From NCBI RefSeq assembly GCF_046098205.1, contig NZ_JBJURJ010000008.1:1-64000 (forward strand): a stretch of 64,000 nt of DNA, in the 5' to 3' direction. Below, in pieces: positions 43,136-52,599 of the stretch; the stretch's first letter is position 1, and each line of letters starts with the position of its first letter. Made by a program: the position numbers and the translations under genes. The stretch comes from Paenibacillus_AR mesotrionivorans. GTDB taxonomy: Bacteria > Bacillota > Bacilli > Paenibacillales > NBRC-103111. The notes under the pieces were generated by a model that did no database searches, had not been told where the DNA came from, and was given only the letters and a program-made list of their open reading frames with translations.

Positions 43136-45337
43136 TTAACCTGCTTGCTGCCCATAAATTTCGAAGGCGGAAGCCCCCGTAACCTCCTCCGGTTTGTCCA
43201 TGGGAAAATGAACGGTTAGCCGGTTCACCTTGAAGGTGGCCGTATTGGCGAACATGCTGGCCCTTAACGTAAAATTATAGGAGCCCCGCTCCTCTTCGTT
43301 GTAGAAGGTATACACCAGCTTGTTCTGGCCTTCCATGGAGGAGTCCACCGTTTTTCTCCCCAGGCGTTCCGGATTCGACTCCGCATCCAGATAGAAGCTG
43401 ATTTCATCCCCTTCGGACGGGCTCATCCATTCGTAATCCATAGTGATGGTCACATACGACCGGGCGGGGAGGGTCAGATACTGCCCGCCGGTAATGGAGA
43501 AATAATCCCCCCATCCTGCTGTGAAGGATTTGTCGTTAATAATCACCAGCTCCTGATAGGGATCAATGATGGACTGGTTGAGATATTGTTTATACATGGT
43601 CAAGCTTTGTTTCATCGTATTGTCCGTCACCCGGGTGCGCGTATAATCCTTGGAGAAGAGCTGGCCGTTCCGGGAATGGATGGCATACAGCCTGTTGCGG
43701 TTATCCAGTTGGAACACCTCCCCCTTGGCAGCCAGATAAAACACATCCCCGCTGTAATGGCTGGCGAACAGGACCGGCTCCTCCTTCTGGTAGGAACGGA
43801 AGATGCTTCGGCCCACGGCCTCCGATTCCGTCTCCTGATCCACATAATCCAGGATAGAACCCTTCAGATCCTTCAGCCCGTAAGCCCCGTCATTAACAAT
43901 CTCTCCGGTGAAGGTGGGAGAATAGACCAGACACAAGCCCCAGTTGGAGCCATAGGGCTGGCCGGTCACACCATGGGATTCATCCGAGGTAAAAATCACC
44001 ATCGTATCCTTGCCCACATCCGAGGTCTGGAGATATTCGATAAACCGGGACAGGGATTCGTCCAGATAACGGACGGAGGCTTCCTTCCGGTCCGGATACA
44101 TCGCTTCCAGCTCCGCCGGAATGGCATAAGGGTGATGGGTCCCTACCGTCAGCAGGGTGGCAAACCACGGGTCATCTCCTTCATTCATCTTTTCCAGATA
44201 CGCCGGAACCTGTTCGAAGAAAGCTCCGTCATCCACACCCCAGCCGAAGGAAATCTTGGGGGTGAAGCCCTCTGAGCCGATGATGGTATCAAACCCGGCG
44301 GTGCTCATAAATTGGTCCTTGGACATATAATCCAGCGGTGCCGCTTGAATAAACGCCGTTTGGTAGCCCCGCGCCTTCAGCTCCTGAGGAAGCATACTCA
44401 CGCTCTGCGGATTCTGGATATATTCGTAGGCATCCGGCGTAGACGCGTCCAGCTTGGGATATCCCCCGCTCAGGAGGGAATACAGCCCCCGGATGGTCTG
44501 ATTGTTATGGGTCAGAAAATTGGGCACCAACAGCGTTTGGTCCCGAATCTGCTCCAGACTGGTCAGACTTACCTTATGATCCGCGGCAAAATACTGCTGG
44601 TTCGCTTCCAGATAAGCTCCCGGAATCCCTTCCATCGCCACGATCAGGATATTCTTCGGTTGGGCAGCATCCGCGGGCAGCAGGTACGCGCCATCCTTGA
44701 TCTGCGAAACCCCGTAGATTTGGCTGTCGATGTCACTGGGGAAATCCGAGAATACCATTTCCTTCTGATAAAAAAGGTCCACCATGCCGTTATGAAGGGA
44801 GGCTTGGGTGAAGCTGACCCGCTCCCAGTTATTGCCCATCAGGAAGATAAGGCCCGTCTCCGCTGTAAGCAAAACAACCGCATATAATAGAAGCTGCCGA
44901 AGCGAGATCCGGTAGGAGCGGAAGGCGATTTTCCGCCGGTCCACTGACAGAATCATGAACACCAGACTTGCCAGAAGCACTGCACTGTATACCGGGAAGC
45001 TCAAATGGGAAAAGGTCCCCTGCACAAATTGGGCATCTGCCGCCTGAAACAGGTCCCGGAGATTAATTACATCCCCCATGGCGTAGATATACTCCATATT
45101 GGCCAGAAATAACAGCAGCATGGGAATGGCCAGCACATAGGGAAGCACCCGGTTCACCTTTTTGGTGACATAAACAAACGCCATGACGAACAGTCCAAAC
45201 AGCACATCCGACCCGATGGCCATAAGCAGATTCCCATTCAAATGAAGCAGCTGGCTTTCGCGCAGCAATAGAAACCGCCCGGCAGCCAAAACAACGACGA
45301 ACAACAGACACGATATCCAATACCGTTTTACTTTCAT
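43136..45337 (-). CDS. LTA-synthase-family sulfatase-fold membrane protein
   Basis: Five N-terminal membrane segments (for example YWISCLLFVVVLAAGRFLLL and LQLLLYAVVLLTAETGLIFL-like stretches) precede an extracellular sulfatase-fold domain. It has NNQTIRGLYSLLSGG, where the Thr is the expected phosphoglycerol acceptor, then WFATLLTVGTHHPYA and VIFTSDESHGVTG (metal and active-site ligands). After this comes a C-terminal beta-rich extension of about 150 residues absent from the minimal enzyme, so 733 residues rather than about 640. The likely job is transfer of glycerol phosphate to lipoteichoic acid or a related polymer. The start ATG is behind AAAGGAGAG. Confidence 0.85.
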   Translation of the reverse strand: MKVKRYWISCLLFVVVLAAGRFLLLRESQLLHLNGNLLMAIGSDVLFGLFVMAFVYVTKKVNRVLPYVLAIPMLLLFLANMEYIYAMGDVINLRDLFQAADAQFVQGTFSHLSFPVYSAVLLASLVFMILSVDRRKIAFRSYRISLRQLLLYAVVLLTAETGLIFLMGNNWERVSFTQASLHNGMVDLFYQKEMVFSDFPSDIDSQIYGVSQIKDGAYLLPADAAQPKNILIVAMEGIPGAYLEANQQYFAADHKVSLTSLEQIRDQTLLVPNFLTHNNQTIRGLYSLLSGGYPKLDASTPDAYEYIQNPQSVSMLPQELKARGYQTAFIQAAPLDYMSKDQFMSTAGFDTIIGSEGFTPKISFGWGVDDGAFFEQVPAYLEKMNEGDDPWFATLLTVGTHHPYAIPAELEAMYPDRKEASVRYLDESLSRFIEYLQTSDVGKDTMVIFTSDESHGVTGQPYGSNWGLCLVYSPTFTGEIVNDGAYGLKDLKGSILDYVDQETESEAVGRSIFRSYQKEEPVLFASHYSGDVFYLAAKGEVFQLDNRNRLYAIHSRNGQLFSKDYTRTRVTDNTMKQSLTMYKQYLNQSIIDPYQELVIINDKSFTAGWGDYFSITGGQYLTLPARSYVTITMDYEWMSPSEGDEISFYLDAESNPERLGRKTVDSSMEGQNKLVYTFYNEEERGSYNFTLRASMFANTATFKVNRLTVHFPMDKPEEVTGASAFEIYGQQAG

Positions 45338-45727
45338 CCGCTCTCCTTTCCCTATTAATCCGATTTGAGATGACCTTCAATATAACACCCTAACCTTAAA
45401 AAAAGCTTAAAGTTATCCTGTAATAACATGTTTCAAGCCGCAGGCTGGATGTGTTAGACCCGGTGTGAACACGAAATTTCGCATTTAAAATGGGCAAACC
45501 CGGTTCAGCGAAGGGTTAAAGACGATTTTTCAAGTATAAACCTGCTAAGTGGAGCGGTATGTACATATTGAATATGAAAATTCGAGTAGAACCAGCTATT
45601 TTATGATATTTAGGAAATTTATATATGATATTTCGAGTCCAGCTTCTCTGGTAAGGACCTGCTCGGAGAGATCAGGCCATCAAATAGCAGCAGCAAGCTG
45701 CCTGACAGCCGTGCCAGGCAAACAGAC
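45338..45727. other. Intergenic space, no gene seen
   Basis: About 390 bp between the LTA-synthase-family gene and the iron transporter terminator. It is AT-rich near 45540-45640. It should hold the promoter of the LTA-synthase-family gene, but no near-consensus promoter, repeat or credible small gene was found. Confidence 0.4.
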
Positions 45728-45776
45728 ACAAAAAAGCTGGGCAGAAAAACGAGCGTTTTTCCGTCCAACTTTTTTT
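45728..45776 (-). terminator. Strong bidirectional terminator after the siderophore-binding protein gene
   Basis: A long stem with AAAAAGCTGG and CCAACTTTTT outer arms and GGAAAAACG/CGTTTTTC inner arms is flanked by A and T runs, allowing termination on both strands. It lies about 40 bp beyond the iron-binding protein gene. Confidence 0.78.
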
Positions 45777-45817
45777 GTGTGACAGCCCCATAGGGTCCAT
45801 ACCCGGGCTAACCCTCT

Positions 45818-46885
45818 TTATTTGTTGGCAGCCATGTCTGCGGCCAATTTCTCCGCTCCATCCAGAATGGAGTAGCTGTAGCCCCAGAACTGGTTGAAGT
45901 CGATGACATAGATGGCTTTATTCTGAATGGCCTTGATGTTCTGCAGGGTGGAATCGGCATAAAACGCTTTTTTGGAGATCTCGGGATCAATGCCTCCCGA
46001 ATATTTGGAGATGAGCAGCACATCCGGATTGGTGGCGATCAGCTGCTCCTTGCTGATATTGCCTGTCACATCGGCATAGCTGTTGGTCAAGCCCACCAGA
46101 CGCAGTACATCTCCTGCGAAGGTATCGATATTGCCGCTGTACACGGCGATCGCGCCGTTGCCGCCGTCGGACACATAGGCGAAGGTCTTCTGGATGCCGG
46201 CGGACTTGGCTTTCAACGCATCCGCCCGTTTTTTTAACTCGGTTATGTAACCCGACGCCCGGCTCTGCACATCGAAGATCTGGCCCAATTCTTCAATATC
46301 CTTATACAGGCTTTCCAGAGTAGCCCCCTTAACGCTGGTATGCTGGATATAGGTTTTGATGCCAAGCTCATTCAAACCCGGTACAGTCCCCGTACCCCAA
46401 TCCGCATCGGCGAACAGGTCCGCACGGCCCATCACCAAATCTGGACTGGCGCCTACCACCAATTCCTTGCTGGCATAATTCTGGGAAATAACCGGAAGCT
46501 TCTTAAACTCCTCCGCCACAGCAGGGTCACCTGCTCCATACAGGGCGGCAACACCGGCCACCTTATCCGTTAATCCCAGCTTCACCATCAGTTCACCGGC
46601 CCCTTGGGTGTTGGCCACCACACGGGCAGGAGCCTTATTGAAGATTTGTTTCTTCGCCTGCCATGGAGTACCCTCCCCATTATTGGTGTAATTCTCGATG
46701 GTTAATGGGTAAACTGTCGAAGCTCCTGCCGCTGCCGCGGAAGGGGCAGTGGATGCGGCAGCGGAAGCCGCCGGAGCTGCTGTACCCCCGGGGGTGCCTT
46801 CATTGGTTGAAGAGGAGCAGCCTGCCGCAATAGCAAGGGGAAGCGCCAGCACCACCGGCAGTAGGGATCGTACAAGCTTGTTCAT
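45818..46885 (-). CDS. Iron-siderophore ABC transporter substrate-binding lipoprotein
   Basis: A lipoprotein signal peptide with lipobox ending AIAAGCSS is followed by a Ser/Ala-rich linker and a FecB/FhuD-type periplasmic-binding fold. ARVVANTQGAGELMVKLGLT and ATNPDVLLISKYSGGI are its typical sequences. It is 355 residues from ATG at 46885, preceded by AAGAGG. A Fur box lies 30 bp upstream of the start. It is divergent from the permease and ATPase genes of the same transporter and delivers ferric siderophore to them. Confidence 0.9.
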   Translation of the reverse strand: MNKLVRSLLPVVLALPLAIAAGCSSSTNEGTPGGTAAPAASAAASTAPSAAAAGASTVYPLTIENYTNNGEGTPWQAKKQIFNKAPARVVANTQGAGELMVKLGLTDKVAGVAALYGAGDPAVAEEFKKLPVISQNYASKELVVGASPDLVMGRADLFADADWGTGTVPGLNELGIKTYIQHTSVKGATLESLYKDIEELGQIFDVQSRASGYITELKKRADALKAKSAGIQKTFAYVSDGGNGAIAVYSGNIDTFAGDVLRLVGLTNSYADVTGNISKEQLIATNPDVLLISKYSGGIDPEISKKAFYADSTLQNIKAIQNKAIYVIDFNQFWGYSYSILDGAEKLAADMAANK

Positions 46886-46914
46886 CAATCAAACCTCTTT
46901 TCTTATGGGATAAA

Positions 46915-46929
46915 CGATAATCATTCTCA
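46915..46929 (-). promoter_or_regulatory. Fur box of the siderophore-binding protein gene
   Basis: On the minus strand the sequence reads TGAGAATGATTATCG, a 7-1-7 match to the Bacillus Fur consensus with two to three differences. It lies 30 bp before the lipoprotein start codon, as expected for iron repression. Confidence 0.85.
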
Positions 46930-47033
46930 ATGCACAATACTGTTAGTATATGGCTTGTACAAATTCAAGTCAACGTGTTTTTTTTAGTGATTATCAGGGG
47001 TTTCTTCTCTTTTTAGAGGATGATTTTTCGTTA

Positions 47034-47062
47034 TTGACAATGAGAATCATTAATAATATAGT
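47034..47062 (+). promoter_or_regulatory. Promoter of the permease-ATPase operon with internal Fur box
   Basis: Consensus TTGACA at 47034-47039 and TATAGT at 47057-47062 are separated by 17 bp. The spacer holds TGAGAATCATTAATA (47041-47055), a 7-1-7 Fur-type site, so bound Fur would cover the polymerase site. The start codon is 38 bp downstream. Confidence 0.88.
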
Positions 47063-47099
47063 GAAAACAACCTTGGAATTTTTAGGAGATTATTAATCT

Positions 47100-48218
47100 A
47101 TGGATTCTTCGATTGCACATTCGCCCCGCCAAACCGGGGATCTCAAGCATGCCTTCCTTTACACCCGCAAGGGCTTTTGGCTCATCACGGGAGTTTTGCT
47201 GGCCGTACTCCTCCTGTCCATCGGCGCGGCAGTATCCTTCGGCCAGGTGGAAATCCCCATTTCCCAGTCGTACCGTATCTTGCTGTACCACATGACCGGC
47301 ATTCAGATCGGCGATGTGCAGGAATTAAGCTCCGGCTCCTTCGTGGATATCATCTGGAAAATCCGCTTTCCCCGGGTACTGATGGCCATGCTCATCGGCA
47401 TGGGGCTTACCCTGTGCGGCACCATTATGCAGGCGGCTGTGCAGAATCCGCTGGCGGACCCGTATATTCTGGGGATCTCCTCCGGGGCCTCCTTGGGGGC
47501 GACCTTCGCCATTCTGGTCGGGTTCGGCAGCTTGGGCGTTTTGGCTCAAACGGGCATTGCCTTCTGGGCATTCGCCGGTGCGGTAGGAGCTTCCCTTCTG
47601 GTCATGATATTGGCCAGTGCCGGCGGCAAAATGACCTCCGTCAAGCTGGTGCTCTCCGGTATGGTGATCAACGCGCTTTGTACCGCATTTGCCAATTTTA
47701 TTGTGTATCTGGCCAATAATGCCGAAGGAATCAAAACCGTCACCTTCTGGACCATGGGCAGCCTGGCGGCGTCCGGCTGGAGCAAGCTTCCGCTGGTGGC
47801 CGTATTTACCCTTGGCGCCAGTCTCTTCTTCATGCTCCAATCCCGGATCCTTAATACCATGCTGCTGGGTGATGAAGCGGCCGTTACGCTGGGGATCAAC
47901 CTGAGCGCCTGTCGCCGCTGGTACATGGTCCTCACGGCGCTGGTCACCGGTGTGATGGTTTCCGCCTGCGGGATGATCGGCTTCGTCGGTCTGATTATTC
48001 CCCATGTGGTCCGGGGCATGGTTGGCTCGGACCACCGCCGCCTGCTGCCGGCAGCTGTGCTCAGCGGCGCCATCTTTCTTGTATGGGCGGATGTTCTCGC
48101 CCGCACCATCGTTCCCAATGTGGAATTGCCTATCGGCATCATTACCGCATTAATCGGCGCACCGCTGTTTATGTACATGCTCGTCAAAAAAGGGTATGCG
48201 TTTGGAGGGAAATCCTGA
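47100..48218 (+). CDS. FecCD-family siderophore permease
   Basis: A 372-residue BtuC/FecCD-type permease with about ten membrane segments. Landmarks are IRFPRVLMAMLIGMGLTLCG, QNPLADPYILGISSGASLGA, the ATPase-contact loop GDEAAVTLGINLSACRRW, and CGMIGFVGLIIPHVVRGMVG. The ATG is preceded by AGGAGATT. Only one permease gene is present, so the pore is a homodimer. Its stop overlaps the start of the ATPase gene (TGATG). Confidence 0.92.
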   Translation: MDSSIAHSPRQTGDLKHAFLYTRKGFWLITGVLLAVLLLSIGAAVSFGQVEIPISQSYRILLYHMTGIQIGDVQELSSGSFVDIIWKIRFPRVLMAMLIGMGLTLCGTIMQAAVQNPLADPYILGISSGASLGATFAILVGFGSLGVLAQTGIAFWAFAGAVGASLLVMILASAGGKMTSVKLVLSGMVINALCTAFANFIVYLANNAEGIKTVTFWTMGSLAASGWSKLPLVAVFTLGASLFFMLQSRILNTMLLGDEAAVTLGINLSACRRWYMVLTALVTGVMVSACGMIGFVGLIIPHVVRGMVGSDHRRLLPAAVLSGAIFLVWADVLARTIVPNVELPIGIITALIGAPLFMYMLVKKGYAFGGKS

Positions 48219-49009
48219 TGCACTTACATGTGAACCGGCTCTGTGTGTCCTTGTCGGGGACCGACATAGTCCAAGAGGTAACGCTCCGGGTGGGGGCAGG
48301 CCAGTTTGTGGGACTCATCGGCCCCAACGGCTGCGGGAAATCTACCCTGCTGAAAAGCATCTATAAGGTGATCAAGCCCCGCCAAGGCAGCGTAATGCTG
48401 TCGGAGCTGGATGTGCTCCGTGCAAGTCCCAAGGCGGTGGCCCAAAAGCTGGGAGTCGTCGGCCAGTTCAACGACCTCAGCTTCGACTTTACGGTACAGG
48501 AAATGGTGGCGATGGGCCGGACTCCCCATAAGGGGCTGCTGGAGGCCGATAACCGTCAGGATTCGCTTATTGTGGAGGAGGCTCTCCGCAGGGTGAATCT
48601 GGAGCATTATGCCCAACGCAGCTACAACTCCTTATCCGGCGGGGAAAAACAGCGGGTCATTCTGGCCAGAGTGATGGCTCAGCAGCCGGAATTCCTGATC
48701 CTGGATGAACCCACCAATCACCTGGATATCAAATACCAGCTGCAGATTCTGACCATCGTGCGGAATTTGGGCATCGGTGTACTGGCTGCTCTTCATGATC
48801 TGGTCCTCTCCGCCAAGTATTGCGACTATCTGTATGTGATGAAGAAAGGCCAGGTTGTGGCCAGCGGCATACCGGAAGAGATCCTGACCAAAGCATTAAT
48901 CGGGGATGTATTCGGAGTGGCTTGTGAAACCTACATCAATCCGGTAACCGGAGAGCTGGGTATTGCGTATCTGGATTCGGTTCCCCAGGTTCGTGAACAG
49001 GTGCATTAA
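48218..49009 (+). CDS. Siderophore ABC transporter ATPase (FecE type)
   Basis: Walker A is GLIGPNGCGKSTLLKSI, the signature motif is YNSLSGGEKQRVILARV, and Walker B is LILDEPTNHLD, followed by the switch His in LAALHDLVLSAKYCD. It is 263 residues from ATG 48218, behind TTTGGAGGG, with four-base coupling to the permease. It powers ferric-siderophore import with the flanking permease and lipoprotein. Confidence 0.93.
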   Translation: MHLHVNRLCVSLSGTDIVQEVTLRVGAGQFVGLIGPNGCGKSTLLKSIYKVIKPRQGSVMLSELDVLRASPKAVAQKLGVVGQFNDLSFDFTVQEMVAMGRTPHKGLLEADNRQDSLIVEEALRRVNLEHYAQRSYNSLSGGEKQRVILARVMAQQPEFLILDEPTNHLDIKYQLQILTIVRNLGIGVLAALHDLVLSAKYCDYLYVMKKGQVVASGIPEEILTKALIGDVFGVACETYINPVTGELGIAYLDSVPQVREQVH

Positions 49010-49017
49010 TAAATAAC

Positions 49018-49044
49018 AAAAGCCGTGCTGCCTGCACGGCTTTT
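49018..49044 (+). terminator. Terminator of the permease-ATPase operon (bidirectional)
   Basis: A perfect 11-bp stem, AAAAGCCGTGC (49018-49028) with GCACGGCTTTT (49034-49044), loop TGCCT. It also serves the convergent acetyltransferase gene ending at 49056. Confidence 0.88.
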
Positions 49045-49055
49045 GCATGTAAGGC

Positions 49056-49514
49056 TTACAGCTCCAGCCGCAGCCTGATCATATCCCTGCACGGAATCCC
49101 ATTTTCGAAGATGGGCTCCGCATAATGCCTCACGAAGAAGTCCGAATCGACTCCCACCATCCGGAAGCCGCATTTCTGATAAAGGGCCAGCTGCTGAATG
49201 CTGGAATTGCCCGTTCCGATCTCGACGGTTTTGGCGTTCATCTCGCGGGCGGCTTCCAGCGCCTTTTGCACCAGCCTTTTTCCGATGCCCCGGCCCTGCA
49301 TATCCTCTTTTACCGCCACATTCACAATTTCCACCGTTTCCGGACGTGTCCGCAATAACACAAACACCCCTACGCATTCGTCTGCCAGTGAGGCCGTATA
49401 GCAGCTTCCCCGGGCCAGGTAATCCTCCACAATCGGCTTGGACGGGTCGGCCAAAAGCAGCAGATCATAAGGAATCCGCTCCCCATCCTCCAACTTTTTA
49501 ATAACAGGCTCCAC
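49056..49514 (-). CDS. GNAT acetyltransferase
   Basis: A 152-residue GNAT: GVFVLLRTRPETVEIVNVAV, acetyl-CoA loop KEDMQGRGIGKRLVQKALEA and VEIGTGNSSIQQLALYQKCG. It resembles the YvbK/YxbD-like group of Bacilli, whose substrate is unknown. The start is GTG at 49514, six or seven bases after GAGGAG. It lies 32 bp downstream of the GH31 gene and may be read through from it. Confidence 0.87.
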   Translation of the reverse strand: MEPVIKKLEDGERIPYDLLLLADPSKPIVEDYLARGSCYTASLADECVGVFVLLRTRPETVEIVNVAVKEDMQGRGIGKRLVQKALEAAREMNAKTVEIGTGNSSIQQLALYQKCGFRMVGVDSDFFVRHYAEPIFENGIPCRDMIRLRLEL

Positions 49515-49546
49515 AGATGGTCTCCTCTCCGATCAATAAGCTTTGC

Positions 49547-51523
49547 TTATTTTACCATAACGAGAGGGAGTTGGGCTCCATTCCGCACAAACAGGGGGAT
49601 TTGTTCCAGAGGGGCATCCACGGAAATCCATTGTCCCCCCGTCACCACCGCGCCGCTGAAGGCATGTGTCCATTCTGCTCCGGCAGGCAGATATACGCTG
49701 CGGCTCCGCTGTCCTCCGTTTACCACCGGTGCAACCAGCAGGTCCGGGCCAAACATATATTGATCGTCAACCTCCCACGCGACGGTATCCTGCGGGAAAT
49801 CGTAGAACAGCGGACGCATAGGGGGTGTTCCCTTCACATGGGCTTCCCGCATTAAATCCGCGATATACGGCTTCAGACGTTCCCGCATCAGCATATAATC
49901 GCTGAAAATGGCATATGCCTCATCCCCGTAGCTCCACACCTCATTGTCTGACCCGCTGCCGCAAACACCGCCCCCGGAGGTTCCAGTTGGCGGGACGAAG
50001 GGCATCCGATCGCCGTGGAGACGGAACACCGGGCAGAAGGCGCCGTATTGGAACCAGCGCACGATACATTCCCGGAAGGCCGGGTCATTCGGATTCCCTC
50101 CGTGGAAACCGCCGATGTCCGTGGTCCACCAGGGGATGCCTGCAATGGCCATGCTCAAGCCCGCTTTAACTTGAATAGCCAGGGTTTCGAAGCTGGAGTG
50201 AATGTCCCCCGACCAGACAAGAGCACCGTAGCGTTGGCTTCCCGCCCAGGCACAGCGCACCAGATTGATAATATTCTCCTGGCCTTCGGCAGCCATACCA
50301 TCGAAGAAGGTCTGGCTGTATTTCACCGGATACAGATTACCGATTTGCTGGCTGGAGCCCAGGTGATAGCGGTAGATGTCATGGTCATAAACACTCAGCT
50401 CCGGCTCTGCCTCATCCAGCCAGAACACGCGGATGCCCTTGTCGTAATAGTTGCGCTTGATCAGCTCCCACAGATAGCGGCGTGCCTCAGGATGGGTGGC
50501 ATCAAAAATCGCATTTTGCCCGAGGAACTGAAATTGGGTGCGCACCCCCCGGTCCGACCGGAGCAGATAGCCCTTGGCCAGCATCTCGGCATAATGCTTG
50601 CTCTCCGTCTGTACCGTAGGCCAAACGGAGACCATCAGCTCAATGCCCATCTCCTTGAGCTCCCGAACCATCCCCTCCGGGTCCGGCCAATACTCCGGAT
50701 CAAACTGCCAATCCCCCTGATTGGTCCAATGAAAAAAATCAATAACGATCACGTCGATGGGCAGCTGGCGGCGCTTGTATTCCCGTGCCACCGTAAGCAG
50801 CTCCTCCTGTGTGCGGTACCGGAGCTTGCACTGCCAGAAGCCCATACCGTACTCCGGCATCATGGGTACCTTGCCCGTGGCGTCGGCATAAGCCTCTTCG
50901 ATTTCCGCTGGGGTGTCTCCGGCCGTAATCCAATAATCCAGCTGCTTGGTGGAAGGAGCGCTCCATTCCGTCACATTCAGACTGAAGTGGACCTGCCCTA
51001 CAGCCGGGTTATGCCACAGAAACCCGTAGCCAGCGCTGGAGAGTACAAAGGGTACACTCACCTGGCTGTTCCGGTGGGTCAGCTCCAAGGAGCAGCCCTT
51101 GAGATTCAGGAACGGATGCTGGTACTGGCCCATGCCGAAGAGCTTTTCCTGCGAATCGGATTCGAGACGAAGTCTGATCGAGTAGTCGCTGCCGCCAGGA
51201 TGAGCCTTAAACTCCCGCCCGCCATACTTCAGCTGATAGGTATGCTGCGTTTCATTCAGAAGCCGCTTGCCGTGCTGGTTGTAGAAGAACAGCTGGCCTT
51301 GTTTCGTGATTTCCGCTTTTATTTTCCCGTTGGTAATCGTCGCTTTTTCCGTTTCTATGACGGTAGCAGCGTTTGACTCCGCGGCAGGCAGCAGCGCCCA
51401 ATCCTCCTCCCGCATCTCCGAGCAGGCTGCCCGCACCCGCAGCGCATTGGCTCCCCAAGGCTCGATCCATACCAGCTCATGATCATATTCCCAGACTAAC
51501 CGTCCCTTCTCTATTCGGAACAT
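49547..51523 (-). CDS. GH31 alpha-glycosidase (alpha-xylosidase-like)
   Basis: Full-length GH31: N-terminal beta domain (residues 1-230), TIM barrel with PMMPEYGMGFWQCKLRYRTQ and DVIVIDFFHWTNQGDWQFDP, nucleophile Asp in VFWLDEAEPELSVYD, acid/base Asp in GALVWSGDIHSSFE, then GIPWWTTDIGGFHGG, and a C-terminal beta domain. The FxLDEAEP motif and length of 658 fit the alpha-xylosidase (YicI/Xyl31-like) branch. There is no signal peptide. The start ATG is preceded by GGAGG. Divergent from an AraC-type regulator. It probably acts on imported xylogluco-oligosaccharides or related. Confidence 0.87.
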   Translation of the reverse strand: MFRIEKGRLVWEYDHELVWIEPWGANALRVRAACSEMREEDWALLPAAESNAATVIETEKATITNGKIKAEITKQGQLFFYNQHGKRLLNETQHTYQLKYGGREFKAHPGGSDYSIRLRLESDSQEKLFGMGQYQHPFLNLKGCSLELTHRNSQVSVPFVLSSAGYGFLWHNPAVGQVHFSLNVTEWSAPSTKQLDYWITAGDTPAEIEEAYADATGKVPMMPEYGMGFWQCKLRYRTQEELLTVAREYKRRQLPIDVIVIDFFHWTNQGDWQFDPEYWPDPEGMVRELKEMGIELMVSVWPTVQTESKHYAEMLAKGYLLRSDRGVRTQFQFLGQNAIFDATHPEARRYLWELIKRNYYDKGIRVFWLDEAEPELSVYDHDIYRYHLGSSQQIGNLYPVKYSQTFFDGMAAEGQENIINLVRCAWAGSQRYGALVWSGDIHSSFETLAIQVKAGLSMAIAGIPWWTTDIGGFHGGNPNDPAFRECIVRWFQYGAFCPVFRLHGDRMPFVPPTGTSGGGVCGSGSDNEVWSYGDEAYAIFSDYMLMRERLKPYIADLMREAHVKGTPPMRPLFYDFPQDTVAWEVDDQYMFGPDLLVAPVVNGGQRSRSVYLPAGAEWTHAFSGAVVTGGQWISVDAPLEQIPLFVRNGAQLPLVMVK

Positions 51524-51651
51524 AGCTGTTGGCCTCCATTCAGTTTATAATGAAGCTACGCCCCCATTATAACGAAAGCCAACAGACGGCACGACGTGCT
51601 CCATTACGCGTTACTCATACAATATTACGTTTTTTATCGGGAGGAAAAATC

Positions 51652-52539
51652 ATGCAACCGGCGGACGGCAGCCTCTACTCCTGGAAGCGGGAGCATACGG
51701 AAATACCGGATCAAACGTTTCCGGTTAATCTGTTTCATATTCATTTTCCGGACCGGATGATAATCCCGCCCCATTGGCATGAGCATATAGAATGGATCCT
51801 GGTGACTCAAGGCAGCTTCCAGGTGCAGGTTGGCGCCGTCTCCCGGGAGCTGGCCGCGGGAGAGGCCGCCTGGATCAACCGCAGGCAGATGCATGCGGCT
51901 TATCCCACAGAGCAAAACAGTGAGCTGTATGCGGTGGTTTTTAACGAAGCGCTGCTGAAGGGAGCGCATGATTCTACGGAGGCTCAATACATCCGCCCGC
52001 TGCTGTCAGAGGACGTCCGGCTTCCCGCCTTCTACGGAAAGGAGCTGCTGGTGACCGATTCTCTTCAGGCCTGCCTGGAGCGTATTTTCCATGCATTCGC
52101 CCATAGAACCATAGCCCACGAGCTGCGGATCAAAGGGGAGCTGCTTGCCGCGTTGGGGCTTATTTATCCGTACGCGGAGCAGATTGCCCGTTCCCAACAG
52201 CGGACTGGGCGTCCGGAGAACGGCATCGGTGCCCTGCTGGTTCATCTGGGCGGGCATTTCCGCGAGCCCATTACCGTGGAGCAGGCCGCCCGTATTTGCT
52301 GCCTTACTCCCAACTATTTTTGCCACCTCTTCAAAAAAACCACCGGCAAAACGCTGGTGGAATACGTCCACATGCTGCGGATACATGAAGCAACCCGCCT
52401 GCTTCAGCTCCGCCGGGATTCCATCCAAGGCGTTGCCGAACAGGCGGGCTTCTCTAATCCCACTTATTTCGGGAGAGTATTCAAGCAGGTTACGGGAGTG
52501 ACACCAAGCGAATATATGAAGCGTTTTCCCCGTGAATGA
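51652..52539 (+). CDS. AraC-family regulator next to GH31
   Basis: An N-terminal cupin sensor (FHIHFPDRMIIPPHWHEHIE) is followed by a double helix-turn-helix (ITVEQAARICCLTPNYFCHL and IQGVAEQAGFSNPTYFGRVF). The start is ATG at 51652 behind GGGAGG, giving 295 residues; the open frame runs 41 codons further upstream without a site. The gene is divergent from the GH31 gene by 128 bp, so it is the likely regulator of that gene. Confidence 0.88.
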   Translation: MQPADGSLYSWKREHTEIPDQTFPVNLFHIHFPDRMIIPPHWHEHIEWILVTQGSFQVQVGAVSRELAAGEAAWINRRQMHAAYPTEQNSELYAVVFNEALLKGAHDSTEAQYIRPLLSEDVRLPAFYGKELLVTDSLQACLERIFHAFAHRTIAHELRIKGELLAALGLIYPYAEQIARSQQRTGRPENGIGALLVHLGGHFREPITVEQAARICCLTPNYFCHLFKKTTGKTLVEYVHMLRIHEATRLLQLRRDSIQGVAEQAGFSNPTYFGRVFKQVTGVTPSEYMKRFPRE

Positions 52540-52599
52540 CCGATTGCGCGAGGCTAAAATAGAATTTGCGCCAACAGAGTGCTTGACGCTGTTACGCCC

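Noticed and set aside
45549..45782. Plus-strand 77-residue ORF
   Set aside because: It overlaps the terminator of the iron-binding protein gene and has no start signal.
50015..51376. A 453-residue plus-strand ORF
   Set aside because: It is the reverse reading of the GH31 gene, which has full catalytic motifs; low complexity and no start site.
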